Notes: generated by a model not told the origin, from the sequence alone. Positions 7,749 to 14,840 are shown, numbered from the stretch's first letter. The stretch: 17,524 nucleotides of DNA from Gemmatimonadota bacterium (GCA_019348475.1 JAHWJJ010000024.1:1-17524), one strand, 5' to 3'. Translations and numbers: made by a program.

Positions 7749-8186
7749 ATGGCGGTGGAGATCACGGGCCGGTACGCCGGCAATCTGAAGGTGGATCTGC
7801 GGCACGGGCCGTCGGGGGCGGAAATGCGCACCGCGGCGCCGGTGGACAACAACGGCGACGGCAGCTCGTTCTCGCCCACGGACCTGCTGGCCGCGTCGCT
7901 GGGCGCGTGCATGGTGACGGTGATGGGCATCTACGCGCAGAAGAACGGCATTCCGTTCGACGGCGTGGAGTTCCACCTGGAGAAGCACATGCGCGCGGAC
8001 CCGCGCCGCGTTGACCGGCTGCCGGTGACGCTGCACATGCCCGCGGCCCTGGACGAGCGGCAGCGCCAGACGCTGGAGAACGTCGCGCTCACCTGCCCCG
8101 TGCACCGCAGCCTGCTGCCGGACATCGAGAAGGACGTGCGGTTCGTGTACGACGTTGAGGCGCCGGCGGCGGCATCGGTGAGCTGA
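7749..8186 (+). CDS. OsmC/Ohr-family protein
   Basis: A 145-residue cytoplasmic protein of the OsmC fold. The hallmark region FSPTDLLAASLGACMVTVMG gives the first redox Cys at residue 54, on the central helix, and LTCPVHRSL gives the second at residue 116. The general family reaction is thiol-dependent reduction of organic hydroperoxides at this Cys pair, with a dithiol reductant. It is closer to the general OsmC/YhfA branch than to Ohr proper, so peroxidase activity is likely but not certain. It has its own extended -10 promoter and a good ribosome-binding site, so it is probably a monocistronic unit. Length is normal for the family. Confidence 0.9.
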   Translation: MAVEITGRYAGNLKVDLRHGPSGAEMRTAAPVDNNGDGSSFSPTDLLAASLGACMVTVMGIYAQKNGIPFDGVEFHLEKHMRADPRRVDRLPVTLHMPAALDERQRQTLENVALTCPVHRSLLPDIEKDVRFVYDVEAPAAASVS

Positions 8187-8269
8187 AGCGGGCTGGGTCC
8201 TCGGGGACGATCCAGGGTGCCGCCTGGCCCGGAGTGATGAGCGGGTAAACCCGCTGCTGGACAAGCGAC

Positions 8270-8310
8270 AAGCCCCGTCCCGGCTCGCTCACGCTCGCCG
8301 AACGGGGCTT
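8270..8310. terminator. Bidirectional hairpin between the OsmC gene and mutY
   Basis: AAGCCCCGT (8270-8278) pairs with ACGGGGCTT (8302-8310) as a 9-bp stem across a 23-base loop. A smaller hairpin, GCGGGT-AA-ACCCGC, lies at 8241-8254. The genes on either side converge, so either strand could use the structure. No long T tract follows on either side. Confidence 0.5.
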
Positions 8311-8348
8311 CAACTTCGGCAACGGCCCGCAGGCATTCGCGACGTTCA

Positions 8349-8401
8349 TACCCTCTCCCGCATTGCGGGAGAGGGTGCGAGCCTACGCGAGCGGGTGAGG
8401 G
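8349..8401 (-). repeat. Palindromic repeat, copy A (covers the mutY stop)
   Basis: A perfect 11-bp stem, CCCTCTCCCGC (8351-8361) and GCGGGAGAGGG (8365-8375), closes an ATT loop. It is followed by TGCGAGC, CTACGCGAGCGGG and TGAGGG. The reverse complement aligns along almost its full length with the copy at 9624-9677, which lies in the opposite orientation on the other side of mutY. The TAG stop of mutY (8385-8383) falls inside this repeat. Confidence 0.8.
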
Positions 8402-9468
8402 CCTGTCGGGTGCAGGGCCGCGAGCGCGGCGATGCGCTTCTGTGCGACGGGAAGGGCGTAGCCGCCGATGCGTTCCCACGGAACCCACGCGACCTCGTCG
8501 TAGCGCACGGCGCGTGGCTCGCCCCAGACGACGGTGCAGCGGACGGCGTGGTACGTGGCACGGACGTGCGTAAAGGTGTGGTCCACCGACGCGACCGGCG
8601 CGCCCGCGCGGACGGCGAGGTCCAGGCCTTCCGCCGCGGCGCGCTCGGCGGCGGCGGAGGCGGATTCGCCGGGGTGGCGGATGGCCTGTGGAAAGCCCCA
8701 CATCCCCCCCAGGCGCGCGCGGACGGGGCGGCGGACCAGCAGCACCTCGCCGCCACGGTGGATGACGGGGACGGCGGTGTCTTCGTGCGGCAGCGGCCTG
8801 GCCTTCTTTGGGGCGGGCCGCTCGTTCTGCGTGCCGGCGGCGTACGCGGCGCACAGGCCGCGCACGGGGCACTCGCCGCAGCGCGGGCTTCGCGGAGTGC
8901 AGACGGTGGCACCCAGCTCCATCACCGCCTGGTTCACGTCCCCCGGGCGCTCGCCGGGGACCAGGGCGGCGGCCATCGGCCAGAGCGCGTCCTCCGCGGG
9001 CGCGGGATCGTCCGTCCAGCGGGCGAAGACGCGGCGCACGTTGCCGTCCACCACCGGCTCCTCCCGGCCGAACGCGATGGACATCACCGCCCCCGCCGTG
9101 TACCGCCCCACGCCGGGCAGCGCACGGAACGCATCCGGCTCGCCCGGCACCCGGCCGCCGTGCCTGGACGCGACCTCCTGCACCGCGCGGTGGAAGTTGC
9201 GGGCGCGCGAATAGTATCCCAGCCCCTCCCACGCCTTCAGCACGTCGTCCAGCGGCGCCGCGGCGAGCGCATCCACGGTGGGAAAACGCTCCAGCCAGCG
9301 CGCGTAGTACGGCCGCACCGTCTCCACCCGCGTCTGCTGCAGCATCACCTCCGACAGCCACACGCGGTACGGGTCTGGCGCCTGGCCGCGCGGCGTGCGC
9401 CACGGCAGGTCGCGCCGCGCGTCGTCGTACCAGGCGAGCAGGCGGCTTCGGAGGGTGGGGAAATCCAC
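8383..9468 (-). CDS. mutY: A/G-specific adenine DNA glycosylase MutY
   Basis: A 361-residue enzyme that removes adenine mispaired with 8-oxoguanine. The glycosylase domain shows the catalytic Glu40 (WLSEVMLQQT), the helix-hairpin-helix LPGVGRYTAGAV at 117-128, and the catalytic Asp141 (VVDGNVRRVF). The 4Fe-4S cluster ligands fit C-x6-C-x2-C-x5-C exactly (Cys190, 197, 200, 206). Residues about 230-350 form the C-terminal NUDIX-like domain that recognises 8-oxoG (LGGMWGFP; VDHTFTH). The start is a GTG at 9468, placed by the usual MutY N-terminus (LLAWYDDARRDLPWR). It sits at the end of octamer array 2, so there is no Shine-Dalgarno and no ordinary leader. The last residues (PHPLA) and the stop are written by a palindromic repeat. 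Confidence 0.95.
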   Translation of the reverse strand: MDFPTLRSRLLAWYDDARRDLPWRTPRGQAPDPYRVWLSEVMLQQTRVETVRPYYARWLERFPTVDALAAAPLDDVLKAWEGLGYYSRARNFHRAVQEVASRHGGRVPGEPDAFRALPGVGRYTAGAVMSIAFGREEPVVDGNVRRVFARWTDDPAPAEDALWPMAAALVPGERPGDVNQAVMELGATVCTPRSPRCGECPVRGLCAAYAAGTQNERPAPKKARPLPHEDTAVPVIHRGGEVLLVRRPVRARLGGMWGFPQAIRHPGESASAAAERAAAEGLDLAVRAGAPVASVDHTFTHVRATYHAVRCTVVWGEPRAVRYDEVAWVPWERIGGYALPVAQKRIAALAALHPTGPHPLA

Positions 9469-9472
9469 GAAA

Positions 9473-9568
9473 GTGCGAAAGTGCGAAAGTGCGTGAGTGC
9501 GTGAGTGCGTGAGTGCGTGAGTGCGTGAGTGCGTGAGTGCGTGAGTGCGAAAGTGCGAAAGTGCGAAA
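9473..9568 (+). repeat. Octamer array 2 (12 perfect-length units)
   Basis: Twelve uninterrupted 8-base units run from 9473 to 9568: two GTGCGAAA, seven GTGCGTGA, then three GTGCGAAA. A degenerate unit continues on the left into the GTG start codon of mutY (9468). Variant units are ordered in blocks, with AAA types outside and TGA types inside, which suggests expansion by slippage from the centre. Confidence 0.95.
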
Positions 9569-9623
9569 GTCCAGAAGGGCGAACGTCGAGCAGGAGAATA
9601 GGATCGAGCTGCGCCCGCGGGGG

Positions 9624-9677
9624 CCCCTCACCCGCTCGCTGGGCTCGCATCCGCTCCCGCAAGCGGGAGAGGGTGTA
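9624..9677 (+). repeat. Palindromic repeat, copy B
   Basis: It reads CCCTCACCCGCTCGC, then GCTCGCATCCGCTCCCGC, AA, GCGGGAGAGGGTGT. It is the inverted counterpart of the copy at 8349-8401. The stem is CTCCCGC (9654-9660) with GCGGGAG (9663-9669). Confidence 0.75.
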
Positions 9678-9719
9678 AACGTCACACCACCGGCGGTGCG
9701 TTTCCGCTGTTTCGATGTT

Positions 9720-9783
9720 CAAGCCCCGCGCCGTTTGCGGGGCTTTCCGCTGTCGTTGCGGCGGATTCATCCGCTCCCGCGGC
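9720..9783 (+). repeat. AAGCCCCGC hairpin repeat, copy 1
   Basis: AAGCCCCGC (9721-9729) pairs with GCGGGGCTT (9737-9745); it is followed by TCCGC, GTTGCGGCGG and CCGCTCCCGC. The whole unit aligns base by base, with few changes, to 16376-16438 after tyrS. Here it lies about 120 bases beyond the stop of the minus-strand MFS gene, so it could act as a terminator in that direction. Confidence 0.7.
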
Positions 9784-9813
9784 GGCGAACTCCGGCCTCG
9801 CGTGAAAACCGAC

Positions 9814-9853
9814 TTCCGCACTTTCGCACTTTCGCACTCTCGCACTCTCGCAC
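9814..9853 (-). repeat. Octamer array 3 (inverted)
   Basis: Five units ending in CGCAC at 8-base spacing (9817, 9825, 9833, 9841 and 9849) are the reverse complement of the GTGCGNNA unit. Variants are GTGCGAAA and GTGCGAGA. The array ends 12 bases before the stop codon of the MFS gene at 9866. Confidence 0.85.
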
Positions 9854-9865
9854 TTCCCTCCCCCG

Positions 9866-11179
9866 TCACTCCGCCGCGCGCAGCTCCGGCACGTTCACCA
9901 CCATCCACGCCAGGATCAGCAGCAGCGCGCAGGCGCCGGCGGTGAGCGCGGCGGGGGCGCCGAACCAGCGGGCCAGCGCGCCCGCCTGCAGCGCACCCAG
10001 CGGCGTCATCCCGATGAACAAGAACACGTACACCGACATCACCCGCCCGCGCAGCCGGTCGGGCACCCGCGACTGAAGCAGGGCGTTCACGCTCGCGTTG
10101 TTCAGGATCATCGCGAACCCCGCCACCGCCAGCAGCACCAGCGACAGCGGATACGACCGCGACTGCGCGAACGCCACCAGCACCAGCGCGAACCCCACCG
10201 CGGCCCCCACGATCAGCCGCCCGCGCGGCACCCGCAGCCGCCCGGACGCCAGCGCCACCCCCGACACCAGCGCGCCCGCACCCGTGGCCGCCAGCATCGA
10301 CCCCAGCCCGGGGGCGCCCACGCCCAGCTCGTCGCGGGCAAAGACGGGGAGCAGCATCACGTACGGCAGCGCCGTCACCGACATCCCGGCGATCAGCCAC
10401 ACCAGGGTGCGCACCAGCCGGTCGCCGCGGATGTACGCCAGCCCCTCGCGAATGCTTTCCAGCGTGGACGAGGTTCGCGCCGCGGGCGTGAACACGGGGA
10501 GCCGCATCATCAGCAGCCCCGTGATCACCGCCACGTACGAGAACGCGTTGGCGTAGAAGCACGCGGCGATCCCCACCGTGCCGATCATGGCCCCGGCCAG
10601 CCCCGGGCCCACGATGCGCGTCGCGTTGAAGGCGGCGGAGTTCAGCGCGATCGCGTTCGGCAGGTCCGCCGGGCCCACCAGCTCCACGAAGAACGACTGG
10701 CGGGTGGGGATCTCGAAGGCGCTGGCCGAGCCCAGCACGAACACCAGCCCCAGCAGCGCGCCGTAGGTGATGCGCTCCGTCCCCGTCAGCACCGCCAGCG
10801 CCAGCGCAGCCGCCAGCGAGACGCCCTGGGCGATGAGGATGATGCGCCGCTTGTCGTGCCGGTCGGCCAGGTCGCCGGCCCACAGGGTGAACAGCAGCGC
10901 CGGCAGCGAGGTGACGGCGGTCACGATCCCCAGCCGCAGCGCGGAGTTGGTGAGCTCCAGCACCAGCCACCCCTGCGCCGTGCTCTGCATCCACGTCCCC
11001 GTGAGGGAGAGGACGTGGCCGGCGTAGAACACGCGAAAGTTGCGGTGCCGCAGCGCGCCGAACGCGCGGGCGGGGGTCGGGGCATCCAGCGGGTGTCCCG
11101 GCGCGCCGGGCAGCTGCGTGGGAGGCGCGCGAAAGGCGCGGGGCGCGGATGCCCGCTCCTCGCGGCTCCCCGCGTCCAC
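9866..11179 (-). CDS. MFS transporter (EntS/MFS_3-like exporter)
   Basis: A 437-residue integral membrane protein with about 12 hydrophobic segments. A hydrophilic N-terminal extension of some 40 residues precedes the first helix ([18 protein letters not shown]). The loop between helices 2 and 3 carries the MFS motif A variant, [11 protein letters not shown], and a similar signature recurs near [13 protein letters not shown] in the second half. The spacing and sequence match the EntS/MFS_3 branch of drug and siderophore exporters, so it is probably a proton-driven efflux pump; the substrate cannot be read. The start is a GTG at 11179 without a strong ribosome-binding site; no alternative Met lies before the first helix. 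The gene is divergent from the VWA gene and shares a 156-base upstream region. Confidence 0.88.
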   Translation of the reverse strand: MDAGSREERASAPRAFRAPPTQLPGAPGHPLDAPTPARAFGALRHRNFRVFYAGHVLSLTGTWMQSTAQGWLVLELTNSALRLGIVTAVTSLPALLFTLWAGDLADRHDKRRIILIAQGVSLAAALALAVLTGTERITYGALLGLVFVLGSASAFEIPTRQSFFVELVGPADLPNAIALNSAAFNATRIVGPGLAGAMIGTVGIAACFYANAFSYVAVITGLLMMRLPVFTPAARTSSTLESIREGLAYIRGDRLVRTLVWLIAGMSVTALPYVMLLPVFARDELGVGAPGLGSMLAATGAGALVSGVALASGRLRVPRGRLIVGAAVGFALVLVAFAQSRSYPLSLVLLAVAGFAMILNNASVNALLQSRVPDRLRGRVMSVYVFLFIGMTPLGALQAGALARWFGAPAALTAGACALLLILAWMVVNVPELRAAE

Positions 11180-11221
11180 TTCCGGAATCTGCTGGTCCGT
11201 GGTCCCCTCGTACGTACTGCT

Positions 11222-11250
11222 GTGCGAAACGGTCGATGCGGCTTTATCTT
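11222..11250 (+). promoter_or_regulatory. Weak candidate promoter of the VWA gene
   Basis: TATCTT (11245-11250; four of six -10 bases) lies 17 bases after GTGCGA (11222-11227; three of six). It is the only AT-rich spot between the divergent genes. The leader would be about 80 bases. Nothing clear is seen for the divergent MFS gene. Confidence 0.3.
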
Positions 11251-11335
11251 ACGGTGCAGGGCACCCCCGCGCCACGCCCGGGATGGCCCGCAACGTGCGC
11301 CGCCGGGCAGAACGCCGCCCATCCCCCGAGGTCCC

Positions 11336-12634
11336 ATGCGCTTTACCAGCTACTCCCGCTTTACCGGCCACATGGCCGACGCCATGAACCTGCAGGCGCT
11401 GCTGGACCAGCTCAGCGATTTTCTGCTGCAGAGCGGGTTCGCGGGCGGGCGGCACTTCAACCCGTGGTGGGGCGAGTTCGGCGGCGACGAGGACGACCGC
11501 TCCATGGACGCGCTGAAGGAGGCGCTGCTGCGGGCGCTGCTGGAAAGCGGCCAGCTCACGCCGGAGATGGTGAGCGAGCTGCGCGGCGACGGCGAGCCGG
11601 ACCCGCAGGTGCAGCAGCAGATCGCGGAGCTGCTGGACCGGCTGATCCAGCGGATGGTGGAGGAGGGATACCTGAACGTGAGCGAGCAGCCCCAGATGCC
11701 GGCCGGCTACGAGCAGATGCAGGGCGAGGGGAGGATCGACGAGGCGCGCGAGGCGTCGCGGCAGGTGGAGTTCTCGCTCACGGGCAAGGGGATCGACTTT
11801 CTGGGATACCGCACCCTCCGCCAGCTGCTGGGAGCCATGGGGCGCTCGTCGTTCGGCAGCCACGACACGCCGCACCTGGCCACCGGGGTGGAGGCCGAGG
11901 CCGCCAGCCGGCCGTACGAGTTCGGCGACACGCTGAACCTGGACATCCCCGCCACGCTCAAGAGCGCCCTGGCCCGCGAGGGGGTGCGCGAGGACGGTAC
12001 GCTGCCGCTGGAGTACGGCGACCTGCACGTGCACCAGTCCGAGTACCGCTCCAGCTGCGCCACGGTGCTGATGCTGGACACCAGCCACAGCATGATCCTG
12101 TACGGCGAGGACCGCTTTACGCCGGCCAAGAAGGTGGCGCTGGCCCTCACGCACCTGATCCGCACCCAGTTCCCCGGCGACACGCTGAAGGTGGTGACCT
12201 TTGGCGATACGGCCGAAGAGATCCCCACCGGGCGGCTTGCGCACGCGCAGGTGGGCCCGTTCCACACGAACACCGCGGCGGGGCTGCAGCTGGCCCGGCG
12301 GCTGCTGATGGCGCAGAACAAGGACATGCGCCAGATCGTGATGATCACCGACGGCAAGCCCTCCGCCGTCACGCTGCCGGACGGGCGGGTCTACAAGAAC
12401 TCCATGGGGCTGGACCAGTTCGTGTTGCGCGAGACCTTCCACGAGGTGGGGGCCTGCCGCAACTCGGGGATCCTGATCAACACCTTCATGCTGGCCCGCG
12501 ACCCGGCGCTGGTGGCGTTCGTGAACCAGGTGACGCAGATCGCGCGGGGCAAGGCCTACTTCACCAGCACCATGACGCTGGGCCAGTACATCATGCGCGA
12601 CTTCCTCCGCCGCAAGACGAAGCGCGCGGGGTAG
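11336..12634 (+). CDS. VWA-domain protein with intact MIDAS
   Basis: With the ATG at 11336 (GAGG four bases upstream) the protein has 432 residues. Residues 1-170 are mostly helical and acidic, with no signal peptide. Residues about 240-425 form a von Willebrand A domain with a complete metal-ion-dependent adhesion site: DTSHS (248-252), a Thr at 311 or 313, and TDG with Asp339. The arrangement resembles the cytoplasmic VWA proteins related to the magnesium-chelatase D subunit and CoxE (COG4867-like), which usually work with a MoxR or Mg-chelatase type AAA+ ATPase to remodel or metallate a target. No such ATPase is in the window, so the partner must be encoded elsewhere. The extension upstream of 11336 is not coding by style. 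Confidence 0.88.
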   Translation: MRFTSYSRFTGHMADAMNLQALLDQLSDFLLQSGFAGGRHFNPWWGEFGGDEDDRSMDALKEALLRALLESGQLTPEMVSELRGDGEPDPQVQQQIAELLDRLIQRMVEEGYLNVSEQPQMPAGYEQMQGEGRIDEAREASRQVEFSLTGKGIDFLGYRTLRQLLGAMGRSSFGSHDTPHLATGVEAEAASRPYEFGDTLNLDIPATLKSALAREGVREDGTLPLEYGDLHVHQSEYRSSCATVLMLDTSHSMILYGEDRFTPAKKVALALTHLIRTQFPGDTLKVVTFGDTAEEIPTGRLAHAQVGPFHTNTAAGLQLARRLLMAQNKDMRQIVMITDGKPSAVTLPDGRVYKNSMGLDQFVLRETFHEVGACRNSGILINTFMLARDPALVAFVNQVTQIARGKAYFTSTMTLGQYIMRDFLRRKTKRAG

Positions 12635-12652
12635 GACGGGGGCGTGCTCCGC

Positions 12653-12675
12653 AGTGCCTGTTTACAGTGGGCACT
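12653..12675. promoter_or_regulatory. Palindromic operator candidate over the -35 box
   Basis: AGTGCC (12653-12658) and GGCACT (12670-12675) form an inverted repeat with an 11-base centre. The -35 box of the downstream promoter (12661-12666) lies within that centre, so a bound dimer would block RNA polymerase. This is the usual layout of autoregulated toxin-antitoxin operons. It could instead be a fortuitous hairpin. Confidence 0.5.
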
Positions 12676-12689
12676 TCGCTCCCTATGAT
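12661..12689 (+). promoter_or_regulatory. Near-consensus promoter of the DUF4258 module
   Basis: TTTACA (12661-12666; five of six bases) and TATGAT (12684-12689; five of six) are separated by exactly 17 bases. It is the best promoter in the window. The expected transcription start, seven bases after the -10 box, falls on the A of the ATG at 12696, so the message should be leaderless. Confidence 0.8.
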
Positions 12690-12695
12690 CGTGGC

Positions 12696-13007
12696 ATGAA
12701 GCTCATAGCCGAGATCAGAGCGAAGATCGCTGGAGGCCGGTTCGAGTTCTCGCAACATGCCGTGGACCAGAGCATCACGCGAGGAATCTCCGTGGCTGAA
12801 ATCCGTCAGGCTGTAGCGGCGGGTGAGGTGATCGAAGACTACCCCGAGGACAAATACGGCCCCAGCTGCCTTGTCTTCGGCACAACGGAGGCAGGCAGGC
12901 CGTTGCACGTTCAGTGCAGCTACCCGTCACGCCCGATCCTCAAGATCATTACCCTGTACGAGCCCGATCCCGATCTGTGGATCCAGTTCCGGCAACGGAG
13001 GAGGTAA
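12696..13007 (+). CDS. DUF4258 protein, putative toxin of a two-gene module
   Basis: A 103-residue protein starts at the ATG at 12696; an upstream GTG in frame (12654) would place the -10 and -35 boxes inside the gene and is rejected. The DUF4258 core is clear: FEFSQHAVDQSITRGIS, an EIRQAVAAGEVIEDYPEDKY helix-turn, then GRPLHVQCSY and a C-terminal strand ending ILKIITLYEP. These proteins are thought to share the small beta-sheet fold of RelE/BrnT-type ribonuclease toxins, and His/Arg residues (His21, Arg28) could serve in catalysis; activity is inferred only. The next gene begins seven bases after the stop, which supports a pair. GC content of the module (57-65% per 60-base line) is lower than that of neighbouring genes, which suggests horizontal transfer. 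Confidence 0.85.
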   Translation: MKLIAEIRAKIAGGRFEFSQHAVDQSITRGISVAEIRQAVAAGEVIEDYPEDKYGPSCLVFGTTEAGRPLHVQCSYPSRPILKIITLYEPDPDLWIQFRQRRR

Positions 13008-13014
13008 GCAGACA

Positions 13015-13239
13015 ATGGCGGACGAACGCGAAGATCGCCTGGTGCAGTCCCTGGTCACGTATTCCGTCGAGTACGGGGGACAAATCGTTTTCGTCGAGAA
13101 CGTTCCGGCGAGAGTGGACCCTGAAACAGGCGAGCGGTTCTATTCGCCGGAGACGGTGGAGCAGATCCAGTCGATTGTCTGGAGTGGCCGCCAGCCGGAT
13201 CGCATGGCACAGACACCCGTGTTCCAATTCGCCGCGTAG
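13015..13239 (+). CDS. YgiT/MqsA-like protein lacking zinc cysteines, putative antitoxin
   Basis: A 74-residue protein with a very strong ribosome-binding site: GGAGGAGG at the end of the preceding gene, ten bases before the ATG. Residues 10-50 match the YgiT-type zinc-finger pattern (VTYSVEYGGQIVFVENVPA, then GERFYSPETVEQIQ). The family normally carries an N-terminal CxxC and a second CxxC after VPA. Here the N-terminus has no Cys, the second pair is replaced by residues of ARVDPETGE, and the whole protein has no cysteine. The fold must therefore hold without zinc. There is no C-terminal helix-turn-helix as in full MqsA, so DNA binding would need the complex or another protein. Position after a DUF4258 gene supports an antitoxin role, unproven. 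Confidence 0.8.
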   Translation: MADEREDRLVQSLVTYSVEYGGQIVFVENVPARVDPETGERFYSPETVEQIQSIVWSGRQPDRMAQTPVFQFAA

Positions 13240-13331
13240 GTGCACGAGCCGTAAGCTACCCGCGCCGATGTTGGCGATACTGCGCTCCGGACGAACCGTG
13301 TCGGTACCGCTGCTGTGGTTTCCCCGCAGGC

Positions 13332-14840
13332 TCAGCGCCGCGTCACCACGTGGATGGCGCCCTGGGGGTGGCCCACGCCCCAACGCTGCTGCGCTTCGAC
13401 GGCGTCGTAGTACTCCACGCGGTCGATGTCGCCGTGGGTGATGGAGCGCAGCGTCTCCAGCGGGCCCAGGCGGCGGCCGTCCAGGTACACGATGATGGGC
13501 GATTCGTCGCTGATGTTCACGCCCGACTCGTCGCGGGTTTCGAACGGCGTAAAGCGCAGTCCGTCGCTGCCGCGGGCGCGCAGCCACTGGGGCCGGAGCG
13601 TCTGCACCAGCTCGAAGGCGCTGGTCACGGTGGTGGCCTCCACCTCGCCGCGCCCGATCACCCGGCGCCGATCCGACGCGCGGGGTGCCACCGGCCGCGC
13701 CTCGATCACCGTGCTCGGCCCCGCCTGCGACGCGGGCGCGGGGGGTGCTGGATGCGGAGCAACCGCCACGCGGGCGGGGGCGGCCGCGGCCACGGTGGCC
13801 GTGCCCGCGGGCACCACGGCGCCGCCCACCTCGCGGATGGCGATCACCTGCCGCGTCTGCGGCACCAGCACGTTCACCTCCGTGCGCGACGCCTCCACCG
13901 GCATGCGGATCACCCACGACGAGGTGATCCACCGGCCGTCCGGCAGCCGCTGGAACTCCATCCGGCCGCCCGGCACCCCTCGCGGCCCGCGCATGGGCGC
14001 GCGCGTGTACTCGAACTCCATCAGGCGCAGCTCCGCGCTGGCGCGGTCCACCCACAGCACCCCCTGCACGTCGGGAACGCGCCGGCCGCGCACCGGCTCA
14101 AAGGCCAGCCCGATCAGCCCCGGTGCCGGCGCGCCGGCCGTGCGCAGGGCAAAGCAGTGTTCGTCCAGAAAGCGCTCCGAAAGCAGCACGTCGGCGTCGG
14201 GGGCCGCGTAGAGAAAGCCGTCCCCCTCGCGCTCCACGAAACCCACCGTGGACAGGCGCGCCGGGTCCACCGTGACGAACGGCTTGTGCGCCATCCCTTC
14301 CACGCGCCTGCGGTTGTCCACCGTCACGGCGCCGGAGCGGCTTTCCACCTCGCGCTCGAACAGTTCCACGGCAAAGCGGGCGCGCTGGTCGCCCGCGCTG
14401 GCGCTCACCACGTCCAGCGCCTTGCGCACCTCGCCCCACACCGCCGCGGTCTCGGCCGACGTGCCGGGGCGGGTGGCGCAGCGCGGCTGGGCGGCCACCA
14501 CGACGGCGTCCAGGAGCACGCGCTCCCCGGCCGCCACCAGCCGGTGCGACGCCTGCTCGCCCGCGGCCAGCGCCAGCGGCTCGCTGACGGTTGACGCATA
14601 GCCGATGCGCTCCGCGCGCACCACGTACCGGCCCGCCGCCGGCGCCCGCAGCGTGTAGTGCCCGCTCGCGTCGGTCAGCGCGGAATGCACCACGCGCCCG
14701 GACTCGTCCTGCAGCGCTACGCGGGCGGAAGGGATGGGCGTTCCGTCGGCATCCACGAGGCGCCCGGCGACGGACTGCGCGCGGGCCGGCGCGGCCAGCG
14801 CAAGGGCGAGAAGGAGGGCTGCGAGAATGCGCGTGCTCAT
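13332..14840 (-). CDS. Secreted carboxypeptidase-regulatory protein with TonB-plug-like C-terminus
   Basis: With the ATG at 14840 the protein has 502 residues; the frame stays open to 14996 but the signal peptide fixes the start. Residues 1-21 are a Sec signal peptide ending in ARA before Gln22. Residues about 23-105 form a carboxypeptidase-regulatory-like beta-sandwich (GRLVDADGTPIPSARVALQD, then YVVRAERIGY). A central region (about 130-330) has paired Cys and no family I recognise. A low-complexity Ala/Pro-rich linker near 340-375 follows. The last 100 residues resemble a TonB-receptor plug (IIVYLDGRRLG, DIDRVEYYDAVEAQ, GAIHVVTRR at the very end). No beta-barrel follows. It probably works in the periplasm or at the outer membrane. 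No clear Shine-Dalgarno is seen. Confidence 0.85.
   Translation of the reverse strand: MSTRILAALLLALALAAPARAQSVAGRLVDADGTPIPSARVALQDESGRVVHSALTDASGHYTLRAPAAGRYVVRAERIGYASTVSEPLALAAGEQASHRLVAAGERVLLDAVVVAAQPRCATRPGTSAETAAVWGEVRKALDVVSASAGDQRARFAVELFEREVESRSGAVTVDNRRRVEGMAHKPFVTVDPARLSTVGFVEREGDGFLYAAPDADVLLSERFLDEHCFALRTAGAPAPGLIGLAFEPVRGRRVPDVQGVLWVDRASAELRLMEFEYTRAPMRGPRGVPGGRMEFQRLPDGRWITSSWVIRMPVEASRTEVNVLVPQTRQVIAIREVGGAVVPAGTATVAAAAPARVAVAPHPAPPAPASQAGPSTVIEARPVAPRASDRRRVIGRGEVEATTVTSAFELVQTLRPQWLRARGSDGLRFTPFETRDESGVNISDESPIIVYLDGRRLGPLETLRSITHGDIDRVEYYDAVEAQQRWGVGHPQGAIHVVTRR

Noticed and set aside
9473..9568. CRISPR array
   Set aside because: The units are contiguous 8-base repeats without spacers, and no cas gene is present.
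9345..10994. Long minus-strand frame running through the octamer array into the MFS gene
   Set aside because: Octamer arrays stay open in several frames by periodicity. The true MFS frame ends at 9866 with full helices.
11249..12442. Long minus-strand frame (397 codons) opposite the VWA gene
   Set aside because: No signal, motif or ribosome-binding site; the VWA protein on the other strand has a complete MIDAS.
12654..12695. Upstream GTG start for the DUF4258 protein
   Set aside because: It would put a near-consensus promoter inside the coding region and adds residues with no family match.
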